This document shows positions 8,182 through 13,260 of a stretch of DNA of 13,260 nucleotides, in pieces. Position numbers and translations under genes: made by a program. The notes beneath the pieces are model-generated. The model was not told where the DNA came from, searched no databases, and saw only the letters and a program-made list of their open reading frames with translations. Source of the stretch: UBA6197 sp047638075 (lineage in GTDB: Bacteria; Pseudomonadota; Alphaproteobacteria; Rhodobacterales; Rhodobacteraceae); the NCBI RefSeq assembly GCF_047638075.1, contig NZ_JBLJBV010000076.1, positions 1-13,260 on the forward strand. The letters run 5' to 3'. Numbering within the stretch: the first letter of the stretch is position 1; every line of letters begins with the position of its first letter.

Positions 8182-8245
8182 CCCACGGATCATCTCGGCA
8201 TTATGTCTCATTATCAGTGACTTACCCGGTATACCGCGCGGGCAA

Positions 8246-8269
8246 GGTGGATTTCTTTCGGAAGCCACC
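8246..8269. repeat. Hairpin B, GGTGG...CCACC, related to hairpin A
   Basis: GGTGG (8246-8250) pairs with CCACC (8265-8269), and the inner bases (ATTTC against GGAAG) pair partly. Its right arm GGAAGCCACCC matches that of the hairpin at 8157-8181 (GGAAGCCACCC at 8173-8183), so the two may be copies of one element. Confidence 0.45.
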
Positions 8270-8403
8270 CTCGCCCTTGGCCAGCAAAGGAAGGCAACTC
8301 TGCGCCATAAGCTTTCGGACATCTCATAACACTTTGATTCCGCAACACAAAGTGGATTGATATTTCTAGCCCCCTTGACCTACCGATTGATCATCGAAGA
8401 ATT

Positions 8404-8434
8404 ACGCCCGCAGGTATCCCCTCGCGGGCGTTTT
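8404..8434 (+). terminator. Strong intrinsic terminator
   Basis: ACGCCCGC (8404-8411) pairs perfectly with GCGGGCGT (8424-8431) around a 12-base loop, and the stem runs into TTTTCGTTTT. This is a textbook rho-independent terminator for the plus strand. No intact gene lies within 500 bases upstream, so it may end the phoB transcript, a small RNA or a lost gene. Confidence 0.8.
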
Positions 8435-8527
8435 CGTTTTCCTGACATCGCGGCGCTCGATCCTGTCGCTGGCCAAGTTGCCCGCGCGCATCGGCATGCC
8501 CACCCTTCGCCAATTGAGAACCGCCCC

Positions 8528-8595
8528 ATGGACCTGGCCTTCGCGCCAAGCGAGATTGAGACGTGGCCGATTGATCGGCTGCGCCCCTATGCCCG
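8528..8595 (+). pseudogene. First ~20 codons of a ParB-N-type gene, truncated
   Basis: The frame from ATG 8528 reads MDLAFAPSEIETW then PIDRLRPYAR. This closely resembles the start of ParB N-terminal-domain proteins that often carry a DNA methylase domain in phages and mobile elements of alphaproteobacteria (usual pattern: IETWPIDRLxPYARNxRxH). Similarity stops at PYAR, about position 8595, where the DNA becomes iolD-like in another frame; this frame then runs to a stop at 8639-8641. Only a stump remains, with no ParB-type nuclease residues (ERxxR) left. The assignment rests on a short match from memory. Confidence 0.55.
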
Positions 8596-9203
8596 GCGCG
8601 ATCACAAAAGGGTGGCGCGTCAAGCATCCCAACACGTTTGACTGTGAGTTCGGTTTCAGCTCTATGGGCGATGAAATTGCGGCAGGGTGGGGGGCATCCA
8701 TGGCGCAAAGCGGCCCCGGCGGTCTTGGCGGTACCCCTATCGTTATGCTGGGGGACGGCACCTATATGATGATGAATTCCGACATTTATTTTGCGGCTTT
8801 GACGGGTCACAAGATGATTGTCGTGGTCTGCGATAATGGCGGGTATGCGGTCATCAACCGTCTTCAGCAATTCAAAGGCGTGCCGGGCTTCAACAATATG
8901 CTGACAGATTGCCGTGTCCGTAATAAAGACAACCCGTTGCATGTTGATTTTGTAAAACATGCCGAAGCAATGGGGGCAAAAGCGCGTCAGGCAGAGAGCC
9001 TCGCCGATTTTGAAGATGCGATGAAATGGGCACAGGGCAATGACGGCCCGCCCGTGCTTTCGATCGTATCCGATGCCTGGGCTTGGGTGCCGGGGGATGC
9101 GGATTGGGATGTGGGTGTGCCCGAAATCTCAAATTTTGAATCGGTGCGTGCAGCCCGCAAATCACAGGATGCGATCCGTATTAACCAGCGTGTTGGAGTG
9201 TAA
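8589..9203 (+). pseudogene. iolD: C-terminal third of IolD (inositol pathway ring-opening hydrolase), 5' truncated
   Basis: IolD is a thiamine-diphosphate enzyme that opens the ring of 3D-(3,5/4)-trihydroxycyclohexane-1,2-dione in myo-inositol breakdown. A whole IolD has over 600 residues; here only about 204 remain. They begin at PGAITKGWRVKHPNTF and keep the cofactor-binding domain: EFGFSSMGDEIAAG, the GDGTYMMMNSDIY motif, VVVCDNGGYAVINRLQ and the C-terminal GDADWDVGVPE. The N-terminal and central domains are gone, so no enzyme activity is expected. The frame is open upstream to an ATG at 8478, but that part matches nothing of IolD. An ATG at 8589 happens to open the fragment. The remaining frame has no internal stop, so the truncation may be recent. 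The end is 2 bases before iolE. Confidence 0.9.
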
Positions 9204-9205
9204 TT

Positions 9206-10114
9206 ATGAAAGCTAAACTTGGTATTGCACCAATTGCATGGTGGAACGACGACCTCGAAGAACTGTCCGACGACGTCAGCCTAGAAGAATGTCTTCGGCA
9301 GGCTTCGGTGGCGGGCTTTACCGGCATGGAAACGGGGCGCCGCTTTCCGATGAACATGGATCAGCTTGGCCCAGTTCTCGACACTTACGGCATGTCAGTG
9401 TGCGGGGGCTGGTTCTCGGGGCTGTTGCTCGACGGTGATATTGAGGTCGAGAAAGATCGCATCGCCGAACAACTGGCATTTTTCAAAGCGGCAGGCGCGC
9501 CTTGTATCGTCTACGGCGAAACGGCGCGGTCGATCCAGGGGGTGAAATCCGCACCTCTGGCAACGAAACCCAAACTCGACGAGGCCGAGGTCGCAGCCTA
9601 CGGGCGCAAGATGTCGGACTTTGCCGACTGGTGCGCGAAAGAGGGGATGCCGATCAGCTATCATCACCACATGGCCGCCGTGATCGAAACGGAGGCTGAG
9701 CTTGATCTTTTCATGCAACATTCATCCGTGCCGCTGTTGTTCGATGCGGGCCATATGGCTTTTGCCGGCGGTGACGTTTTGCGGGTAATCGACACCCATC
9801 ACGACCGTATCAGCCATGTCCATACCAAGGACGTGCGCATGCAGGTGATCAATGCGCTTGACCGGACCAAAGAGAGCTTTCTGGATGCAGTCGTCAAAGG
9901 CGCGTTCACCGTGCCCGGCGATGGCAGTCTGGATTTCGAAGTCATCGTGAAGGCGCTGGCGGGCTATGGCTATGAGGGCTGGTTCGTCGTTGAAGCGGAA
10001 CAAGACCCCAAGGCCGCACCCCCGCTTGCAATGGCGCAAAAAGGCCATCGGGAGTTGCTCCGCGTCATGGCGGCAGCAGGGTATGAGGTTGTATCTTCGG
10101 AGGGTGCGCAGTGA
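9206..10114 (+). CDS. iolE: Myo-inosose-2 dehydratase IolE
   Basis: IolE removes water from 2-keto-myo-inositol to give 3D-(3,5/4)-trihydroxycyclohexane-1,2-dione, the substrate of IolD. The 302-residue protein is full length, with a xylose-isomerase-like TIM barrel. Recognisable stretches are APIAWWNDDL (8-17), METGRRFPMN (41-50), ISYHHHMAAVIET (150-162), LLFDAGHMAFAGGD (177-190), HVHTKDVR (204-211) and GWFVVEAEQDP (258-268). The His/Asp/Glu in these are the likely metal and substrate ligands. GGAG at 9195-9198, inside the end of the iolD remnant, supports the ATG at 9206. The gene reads as intact, yet its upstream partner is truncated and the following gene is destroyed, and there is no sign of a promoter of its own. 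It may be silent. Confidence 0.93.
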   Translation: MKAKLGIAPIAWWNDDLEELSDDVSLEECLRQASVAGFTGMETGRRFPMNMDQLGPVLDTYGMSVCGGWFSGLLLDGDIEVEKDRIAEQLAFFKAAGAPCIVYGETARSIQGVKSAPLATKPKLDEAEVAAYGRKMSDFADWCAKEGMPISYHHHMAAVIETEAELDLFMQHSSVPLLFDAGHMAFAGGDVLRVIDTHHDRISHVHTKDVRMQVINALDRTKESFLDAVVKGAFTVPGDGSLDFEVIVKALAGYGYEGWFVVEAEQDPKAAPPLAMAQKGHRELLRVMAAAGYEVVSSEGAQ

Positions 10115-10203
10115 AACAGCCTCAAAGATAAGATCGCCATCATCACCGGTGGCACGCAGGGGCTCGGCGCCGCTATTGCGCGAAGTTTTGCGACCGCTGG
10201 ATG
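10111..10203 (+). pseudogene. Frameshifted N-terminus of a short-chain dehydrogenase
   Basis: From 10121 the frame reads LKDKIAIITGGTQGLGAAIA then RSFATAG, a clear Rossmann start of a short-chain dehydrogenase/reductase with the TGGxxGLG cofactor motif. No start codon is in frame: the codons before are AAC AGC, then TGA, which is the iolE stop. Dropping one A from gtgaaacagc would give GTG AAC AGC CTC AAA in frame and a GTGA overlap with iolE. This strongly suggests a one-base insertion in an intact ancestor. Similarity ends after TAG (about 10203), where other sequence begins, so about nine tenths of the gene is missing. Confidence 0.8.
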
Positions 10204-10317
10204 CCTGTTTCGAATTTCACCCCGTCGAGGACATACCCGATGGGCACGGCTGGGATTTCTTTGTGGAAAAGCTCAACGGCCAAGGCCGGATGCTGCTGCA
10301 ATCCCACGCAGCAGAGG
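10203..10317 (+). pseudogene. Possible fragment of a TIM-barrel sugar isomerase
   Basis: Just after the dehydrogenase stump, another frame reads LDACFEFHPVEDIPDG and then HGWDFFVEKLNGQGRM. The E-x-HP-x-ED-x-x-DG pattern recalls the EIHPGEDLHDG stretch of sugar phosphate isomerase/epimerase proteins that are often encoded near inositol genes. The match is short and then fades. I take it as a likely gene scrap, but it could be chance coding of a shuffled segment. Confidence 0.35.
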
Positions 10318-10353
10318 CGGAGGCATTTTCGCCCTATGATCAGACAGGGTTAA

Positions 10354-10602
10354 TCAGATCGCAACCCACAGGCTTTATACCGAGAGCGCCTTGCAGATCA
10401 CCTGAGCCACCGCCAACAGGTTGCACGCAATATCCAGTTCGGCCTCGCGCTGCTGCTGCTTGTCGTGATCCCTGCCGCCCTTGCCATTGTCGCCGCTATA
10501 GCAGGCCCGATTGCAAGCCCGTTGATCCTGAAATCCCCCCGCACAGGGCAGCGCGCAGGTTTCGAGGTGCACCTGATGCTTCTGATCAAGGGGCAGGGGT
10601 GA
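10354..10602 (+). pseudogene. Unidentified reading frame with one membrane helix
   Basis: This frame lies between stops at 10351 and 10600 and has no usable start. It reads RERLADHLSHRQQVARN, then a strongly hydrophobic stretch (LALLLLVVIPAALAIVAAIAG) and a basic tail. A polar, basic helix before a clean membrane helix looks like real protein rather than a random frame, but I do not recognise the family. No ribosome site is visible. It sits among other gene scraps and is probably a remnant. Confidence 0.3.
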
Positions 10603-10725
10603 TGCCATTCCAAAGGGCTTTTGCCGCCCACCCATCTTGCAAAAATGTCGATGCCAGTGATGCAAACCACGCCGCGCATCCCCATATAAAGGTTGAGGCA
10701 TCAGTGTTTTCAAAGGAGAGAAGCC

Positions 10726-11481
10726 ATGGATCTGCGGTTTGACGGCAAAACGATCATTGTGACAGGTGGGGGATCGGGGATTGGGGCCGCGACCGCCGAG
10801 GAGCTTGCAACGAGCGGTGCCACCGTGATCGTCGCGGACCTTGACCGGGCCAATGCCGATAGCATTGTCAAAAGCATTTTGGGCAAGGGTGGCAAAGCCC
10901 ATGCCTGTACCGTGGATGTGGCGAAGGCCGCTGAGGTTGAGGCCATGGTGGCATTTGCGGTTGAAAAAACCGGTGCGTTGCACGGGATTGTCAATAATGC
11001 TGGCATCGGTGGCCCCTCGGCGCCGACCGGCAGCTATGATGTCGAGGCGTGGCAAAAGGTGATCGACATCAACCTCTCCGGTGTTTTCTATGGCATGCGA
11101 TTTGCTATCCCCGAGATTGAAAAGGCGGGTGGCGGCGCGGTGGTCAATGTGGCCTCGATCCTTGGTTCGGTCGGCTTTGCGGGCGCCTCGCCCTATGTCA
11201 GCGCCAAGCATGGCGTCTTGGGCGCGACAAAAAATGCGGCGCTTGAACATGCAGCGACGGGCGTGCGGGTCAATTCCGTAGGGCCGGGGTTTATTCTGAC
11301 CCCACTGGTCAGCAACGCGCTGGACGCCGCAACGCTGAAGCAGCTTGAGCGTGAGCACGCCCTGAACCGGCTTGGCACGCCCGAAGAGGTCGCAGCGCTG
11401 ATCGTGTTTTTGCTGTCGGATCGTGCCAGCTTTATCACCGGATCGTATCACTTGGTCGATGGTGGCTATACGGCACGCTAA
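10726..11481 (+). CDS. Short-chain dehydrogenase/reductase (SDR), classical type
   Basis: This is an NAD(P)-dependent oxidoreductase of the classical SDR family, 251 residues; the substrate cannot be told. The cofactor motif TGGGSGIG spans 13-20, and Asp38 in VADLDR at the end of strand 2 suggests a preference for NAD over NADP. NNAG is at 90-93. The catalytic tetrad is Asn116, Ser144, Tyr157 and Lys161 (INLSG, NVAS, SPYVSAK). The C-terminus has the usual NSVGPGFILTP and LVDGGYTAR. I chose ATG 10726 because AAAGGAGAG (10712-10720) lies just ahead; an upstream in-frame ATG at 10693 would add 11 non-conserved residues. It lies beyond decayed genes yet has its own ribosome site and terminator, so it may be functional. 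It is not the continuation of the 10111 stump, since both contain the N-terminal motif. Confidence 0.92.
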   Translation: MDLRFDGKTIIVTGGGSGIGAATAEELATSGATVIVADLDRANADSIVKSILGKGGKAHACTVDVAKAAEVEAMVAFAVEKTGALHGIVNNAGIGGPSAPTGSYDVEAWQKVIDINLSGVFYGMRFAIPEIEKAGGGAVVNVASILGSVGFAGASPYVSAKHGVLGATKNAALEHAATGVRVNSVGPGFILTPLVSNALDAATLKQLEREHALNRLGTPEEVAALIVFLLSDRASFITGSYHLVDGGYTAR

Positions 11482-11488
11482 CGCTGCG

Positions 11489-11511
11489 GGCCCGCCCTTG
11501 CCGAGCGGGCC
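11489..11511 (+). terminator. Hairpin terminator after the SDR gene
   Basis: GGCCCGC (11489-11495) pairs perfectly with GCGGGCC (11505-11511) around a 9-base loop, 7 bases after the SDR stop codon. There is no T-run (CACGGGTTC follows), so it may be a weak or helped terminator, or a 3'-end stabiliser. Confidence 0.6.
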
Positions 11512-11549
11512 ACGGGTTCAAAGACCGATCACCATCGGAACCTTACGAC

Positions 11550-11579
11550 CTGTTTGGCCGGGCTGTTTGGCCGGGCTGT
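11550..11579. repeat. 13-bp tandem repeat, two copies plus four bases
   Basis: ctgtttggccggg occurs at 11550-11562 and again at 11563-11575, followed by ctgt. It lies in gene-free DNA and looks like a simple replication-slippage duplication. Confidence 0.85.
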
Positions 11580-11660
11580 AACAGGCCCGCCGTCTGGCAG
11601 CCCTTATCTCTGCCTTGGCGAAAGGCTTTCCTATGGGGGAACTGGCCCTTGGCAAGCTAT

Positions 11661-11840
11661 TCAAGGATCGAGGGAGGGCGGATTGGGTAGCCATAGGCCA
11701 CGGCCCGGGGTCTGCCCGGTCAGGATGTCCGAGGCCGGGGGCGCGATGGTGAACACGTTTGAGACATCGCATCCTTCTTTCAACGTGTTGGTATGGATGA
11801 TGATATCTGTATCGCCGCCCTTTTCGATGTTCACGGGGCG
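11661..11840 (-). pseudogene. Remnant of a type III restriction (Res) / DEAD-type helicase
   Basis: The minus strand from about 11840 down to a stop at 11661-11663 reads IEKGGDTDIIIHTNTLKEGC, DVSNVFTIAPPASDIL, then TGQTPGRGLWLPNPP. It resembles the second helicase half of type III restriction Res subunits and related proteins, where LKEGWDVxNxYxIxPLRA..SxxLxEQxxGRGLRLP is the usual pattern (motifs V and VI). The differences fit decay: Trp to Cys in LKEGW, loss of about three residues around LRA, the motif VI pattern EQxxGRGLRLP changed to GQTPGRGLWLP, and an early stop. About 55 codons are left of a gene of many hundred. Confidence 0.6.
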
Positions 11841-11982
11841 TTTTCGTCGCGTTCCTCGTCAGTCAGTTTGAAGTGGATTTCACTTACACGCCTTTTGCAG
11901 CGGCCATCAAAACACGTGTCGGGCTCGATAAAGATCCGCACTTGCCCGGCCTGGGTGCGAGTATTCCCGCGTTCATGCTCGT
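11831..11982 (-). other. Coding-like minus-strand scrap next to the ybjN stop
   Basis: The minus-strand frame ending at stop 11831-11833 reads AGQVRIFIEPDTCFDG then RCKRRVSEIHFKLTDEERDE. It has an alternating pattern and G/C-rich third positions (32 of 49 codons by my count) that look coding. I do not recognise it. It overlaps the end of ybjN by a few bases and has no start of its own, and the opposite strand also reads plausibly (FEVDFTYTPFAAAIKTRV). It may be a fragment of a mobile-element gene joined to the ybjN end. Confidence 0.3.
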
Positions 11983-12473
11983 CCGTAGGCCTCGGCAATC
12001 GCTACTTTCATCGCGGCCTCTGGCGTATGATCCGCCCAGGTAACCAGTTGAAACGCAGGGTAAAACCGCTCGGCTGCCATCACGGCACTGGAAATCAATC
12101 GGTCAATTTGCTCTGGCCCCGCAATCTGTCCACCAGCAAGACAAAGCCCATAGCGCCAGACCATCAGCTTCTGGTCGCCCCACCAGGTGAACGCGCCGGT
12201 CCAAACCATATCATTGCACCGATTCAGCACATCATACAGCGCCGATATTCGGCCCTCAGGCGGCTCCATTTCAAACGTGCAGATCAGCCGAAGCGTTTCA
12301 TCCTGCGCCGACCATGCCAGCGTCAAAGAGTAGGTACGCCACTGCCCCTCAACAGCCATTGCAATCTGATCATCGGTAACCCGGTCAAACTCCCAAGCGT
12401 GGTGTTCGGCCAGTGTTTCAACGATGTCGATCGGATGGACATCCTCTGCAAGATAGTCTTCTGAAAGTGACAT
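11973..12473 (-). CDS. YbjN domain protein
   Basis: This 166-residue cytosolic protein belongs to the YbjN (bacterial sensory transduction regulator) family, whose fold resembles type III secretion chaperones; its exact role is unknown. Recognisable stretches in order are HPIDIVETLAEHHAWEFDR (15-33), IAMAVEGQWRTYSLTLAW (38-55), TFEMEPPEGRI, LYDVLNRCND and the Gly-rich LCLAGGQIAGPEQIDRLI. The end AIAEAYGRA is typical of roseobacter members as I remember them. I place the start at 12473, where the conserved MSLSEDYLAEDVHPID begins and GGCGGAG lies just upstream. The frame stays open to 12725, but that part looks non-coding. In relatives proC usually follows with an ATGA overlap; here the ATGA is present at the stop but no ProC sequence follows. 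Confidence 0.88.
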   Translation of the reverse strand: MSLSEDYLAEDVHPIDIVETLAEHHAWEFDRVTDDQIAMAVEGQWRTYSLTLAWSAQDETLRLICTFEMEPPEGRISALYDVLNRCNDMVWTGAFTWWGDQKLMVWRYGLCLAGGQIAGPEQIDRLISSAVMAAERFYPAFQLVTWADHTPEAAMKVAIAEAYGRA

Positions 12474-12486
12474 GCTCCGCCTCGTT

Positions 12487-12514
12487 TTTATACTACCTGC
12501 TGGCCTGCCCACAA
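12487..12514 (-). promoter_or_regulatory. Possible promoter for the ybjN gene
   Basis: On the minus strand, TTGTGG (12509-12514) and TATAAA (12487-12492) are 16 bp apart, just ahead of the ribosome site and start at 12473. The leader would be only about 7 bases, which is short, so this is tentative. Confidence 0.3.
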
Positions 12515-12728
12515 TTGATGGACCGACTACAAGAAGCTGAGTGTTTGGCAAGAACCAGCGTCCCCCCAACAAACCCCTTACTAGATATAGTGTTTGAGGA
12601 ACGAAACCCTGTAAAGGGAAATCTGTAAATTCTTCTGTGGACAACTGTGGCTCGCTGTGTGTGTGGCTCGCCACGCAAACTTGCAGTGATTGACACGCAA
12701 TGTTGCAGCAGAACGGTTTTATCAATGT

Positions 12729-13178
12729 CTATTTTTTTGGTTCAAAATAAAGCGGAACAATTCGATGGCGTACGAAGAAGTTGCAGCCCGTTGATACACA
12801 GGCATGCCGTGTTCTGAACGAAAGCTGACCCGAATCTGAAAAATCCGCGCCCTCGATGAGCTCCGCCAGCTTATGTTCAACTAAGTGGTTCTTCCAATTG
12901 ATCAGAGTTTGCTTTGAGTTCTCTTTCGTATGGTAAATAATAATTTCGCCTCGATCGGCCCCCTCTTGGGCGACGCCGTACCTAGTTGAGAGCTGCAAGA
13001 AGCCATTATGCAGCTTGACGTAGCTGGTGTAGAGCTTTGCTTCCCCGATCCACTTAAACCGGTGTTTGGACTTTATGAGGATGTCACAATGGCCACCATT
13101 TTCTGTATCATGAGCTGCCGGGATGCTAAGCATGGTAAGCATCGATACAATTTGTATTGTGAGCGCATCTTCCGACAT
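12729..13178 (-). CDS. Uncharacterised protein with PD-(D/E)XK nuclease-like pattern
   Basis: This 149-residue protein is not one I can name. Residues 26-62 read ENGGHCDILIKSKHRFK, WIGEAKLYTSY and, later, GFLQLSTRYG. An acid (Asp32) is followed 14 residues on by Glu46-x-Lys48 in a WIGEAK strand, then a helix with Gln62. This is the layout of the PD-(D/E)XK nuclease core, with Glu26 as a possible first acid. A hydrophobic strand EIIIYHT (78-84) and the C-terminal RTRHACVSTGCNFFVRHRIVPLYFEP follow. There is no signal peptide or membrane helix. G+C is lower than the pst genes (three 60-base rows counted by hand: 52, 40 and 48%, against 67% for one pstC row), suggesting foreign origin. The ATG lies one base after a stop of another minus-strand frame, so it is probably the downstream gene of an operon beyond the window. 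A nuclease role is inferred. Confidence 0.65.
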   Translation of the reverse strand: MSEDALTIQIVSMLTMLSIPAAHDTENGGHCDILIKSKHRFKWIGEAKLYTSYVKLHNGFLQLSTRYGVAQEGADRGEIIIYHTKENSKQTLINWKNHLVEHKLAELIEGADFSDSGQLSFRTRHACVSTGCNFFVRHRIVPLYFEPKK

Positions 13179-13179
13179 T

Positions 13180-13260
13180 TTATGTGTCTGTCTTCTCGTG
13201 TCGACAAGGAGAAACGCGCGAAAGTTGGTGATGCCCTGAGGGGCGGCATATCATGGCGGT
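13180..13260 (-). other. Possible 3' end of an upstream minus-strand gene
   Basis: On the minus strand a frame is open from the window edge to TAA at 13180-13182, reading SGHHQLSRVSPCRHEKTDT. Its stop lies one base before the ATG of the nuclease-like gene. Twenty-six codons are too few to identify a product or prove coding; the close spacing is the main argument. Confidence 0.3.

Larger units (their letters stand above)
7888..8403. other. Gene-free stretch after phoB
   Basis: I find no recognisable protein in any frame. The short open frames here (up to ~88 codons) lack ribosome sites and resemble nothing I know. The stretch does contain two related hairpins (8157-8181 and 8246-8269), a perfect inverted repeat CACTTTG/CAAAGTG (8330-8336 and 8348-8354), and it ends at a strong terminator. 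It may be a remnant of inserted DNA or hold a small RNA. Confidence 0.5.

Noticed and set aside
9966..10742. Plus-strand open frame of 258 codons bridging iolE and the SDR start
   Set aside because: It begins inside iolE in another frame and joins several unrelated scraps by chance. Only a short part (from about 10203) resembles a protein.
10375..11451. Long minus-strand open frame opposite the SDR gene (358 codons)
   Set aside because: It is antisense to a complete SDR with all catalytic motifs. Its translation is low in hydrophobic order and rich in Cys/His/Gln, as is typical of a shadow frame in G/C-rich DNA.
11793..12464. Plus-strand open frame of 223 codons opposite the ybjN gene
   Set aside because: Antisense to the conserved YbjN protein, with no motif or ribosome site.
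12630..12660. TGTGGACAA, similar to a DnaA box, as a hint of a replication origin
   Set aside because: There is a single imperfect copy, with no cluster, no AT-rich unwinding region and no replication genes nearby.
12640..12675. GT-rich stretch with repeated tgtggctcgc
   Set aside because: Only two short copies; too little for a repeat array or recombination site.
12474..12725. N-terminal extension of the YbjN frame by 84 residues
   Set aside because: Family similarity begins at the inner start (12473), which has a ribosome site. The extension has no order and would make the protein far longer than its relatives.
1..13260. CRISPR array, tRNA or rRNA genes
   Set aside because: No regularly spaced repeats and no tRNA or rRNA signature seen on either strand by reading; a covariance search was not possible.

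Overview
The window looks like a chromosomal piece of an alphaproteobacterium of the Rhodobacteraceae (roseobacter) type. Three things point there: the gene order phoR-pstS-pstC-pstA-pstB-phoU-phoB, the closeness of the proteins to roseobacter homologues I remember, and the moderately high G+C. Only the middle of the window is ordered; the edges are a patchwork of transposon, catabolic and defence or phage fragments. This suggests an IS-rich genome under decay, but I cannot name a species.

Layout. Positions 1-740 hold the right end of an IS3-family insertion sequence, cut by the window edge. Positions 815-7887 hold a complete plus-strand phosphate-starvation locus. The order is the histidine kinase PhoR (no membrane segments), a 'Pho box' of three heptamers at 11-bp spacing, the periplasmic phosphate binder PstS, a stable hairpin, the two permeases PstC and PstA, the ATPase PstB, the signalling regulator PhoU and the response regulator PhoB. 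The genes are tightly packed and mostly have clear start sites. Together they form a phosphate transporter that also senses phosphate and controls its own expression: PstSCAB and PhoU report transport state to PhoR, PhoR phosphorylates PhoB, and PhoB acts at the Pho box before pstS.

Positions 7888-8590 have no intact gene. They hold two related hairpins, a strong intrinsic terminator and the first ~20 codons of a ParB-N-type (phage or DNA-methylase associated) gene. That fragment is abruptly joined to the C-terminal third of iolD (8589-9203). An apparently complete iolE follows (9206-10114), so a piece of a myo-inositol catabolic operon has been left without its partners. Directly after iolE come the frameshifted first ~28 codons of a short-chain dehydrogenase and two further unidentified coding scraps. 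An intact short-chain dehydrogenase/reductase with its own strong ribosome site and terminator lies at 10726-11481.

Positions 11482-11972 contain a 13-bp tandem repeat and, on the minus strand, a decayed piece of a type III restriction (Res) helicase plus another coding-like scrap. The minus strand then carries an intact ybjN-like gene (11973-12473). Its usual downstream neighbour proC is missing, by my recollection of roseobacter genomes. At the right edge is a lower-G+C gene (12729-13178) whose product shows a PD-(D/E)XK nuclease-like D...ExK pattern, start-coupled to something outside the window. It is the best candidate here for an uncharacterised (possibly defence) function.
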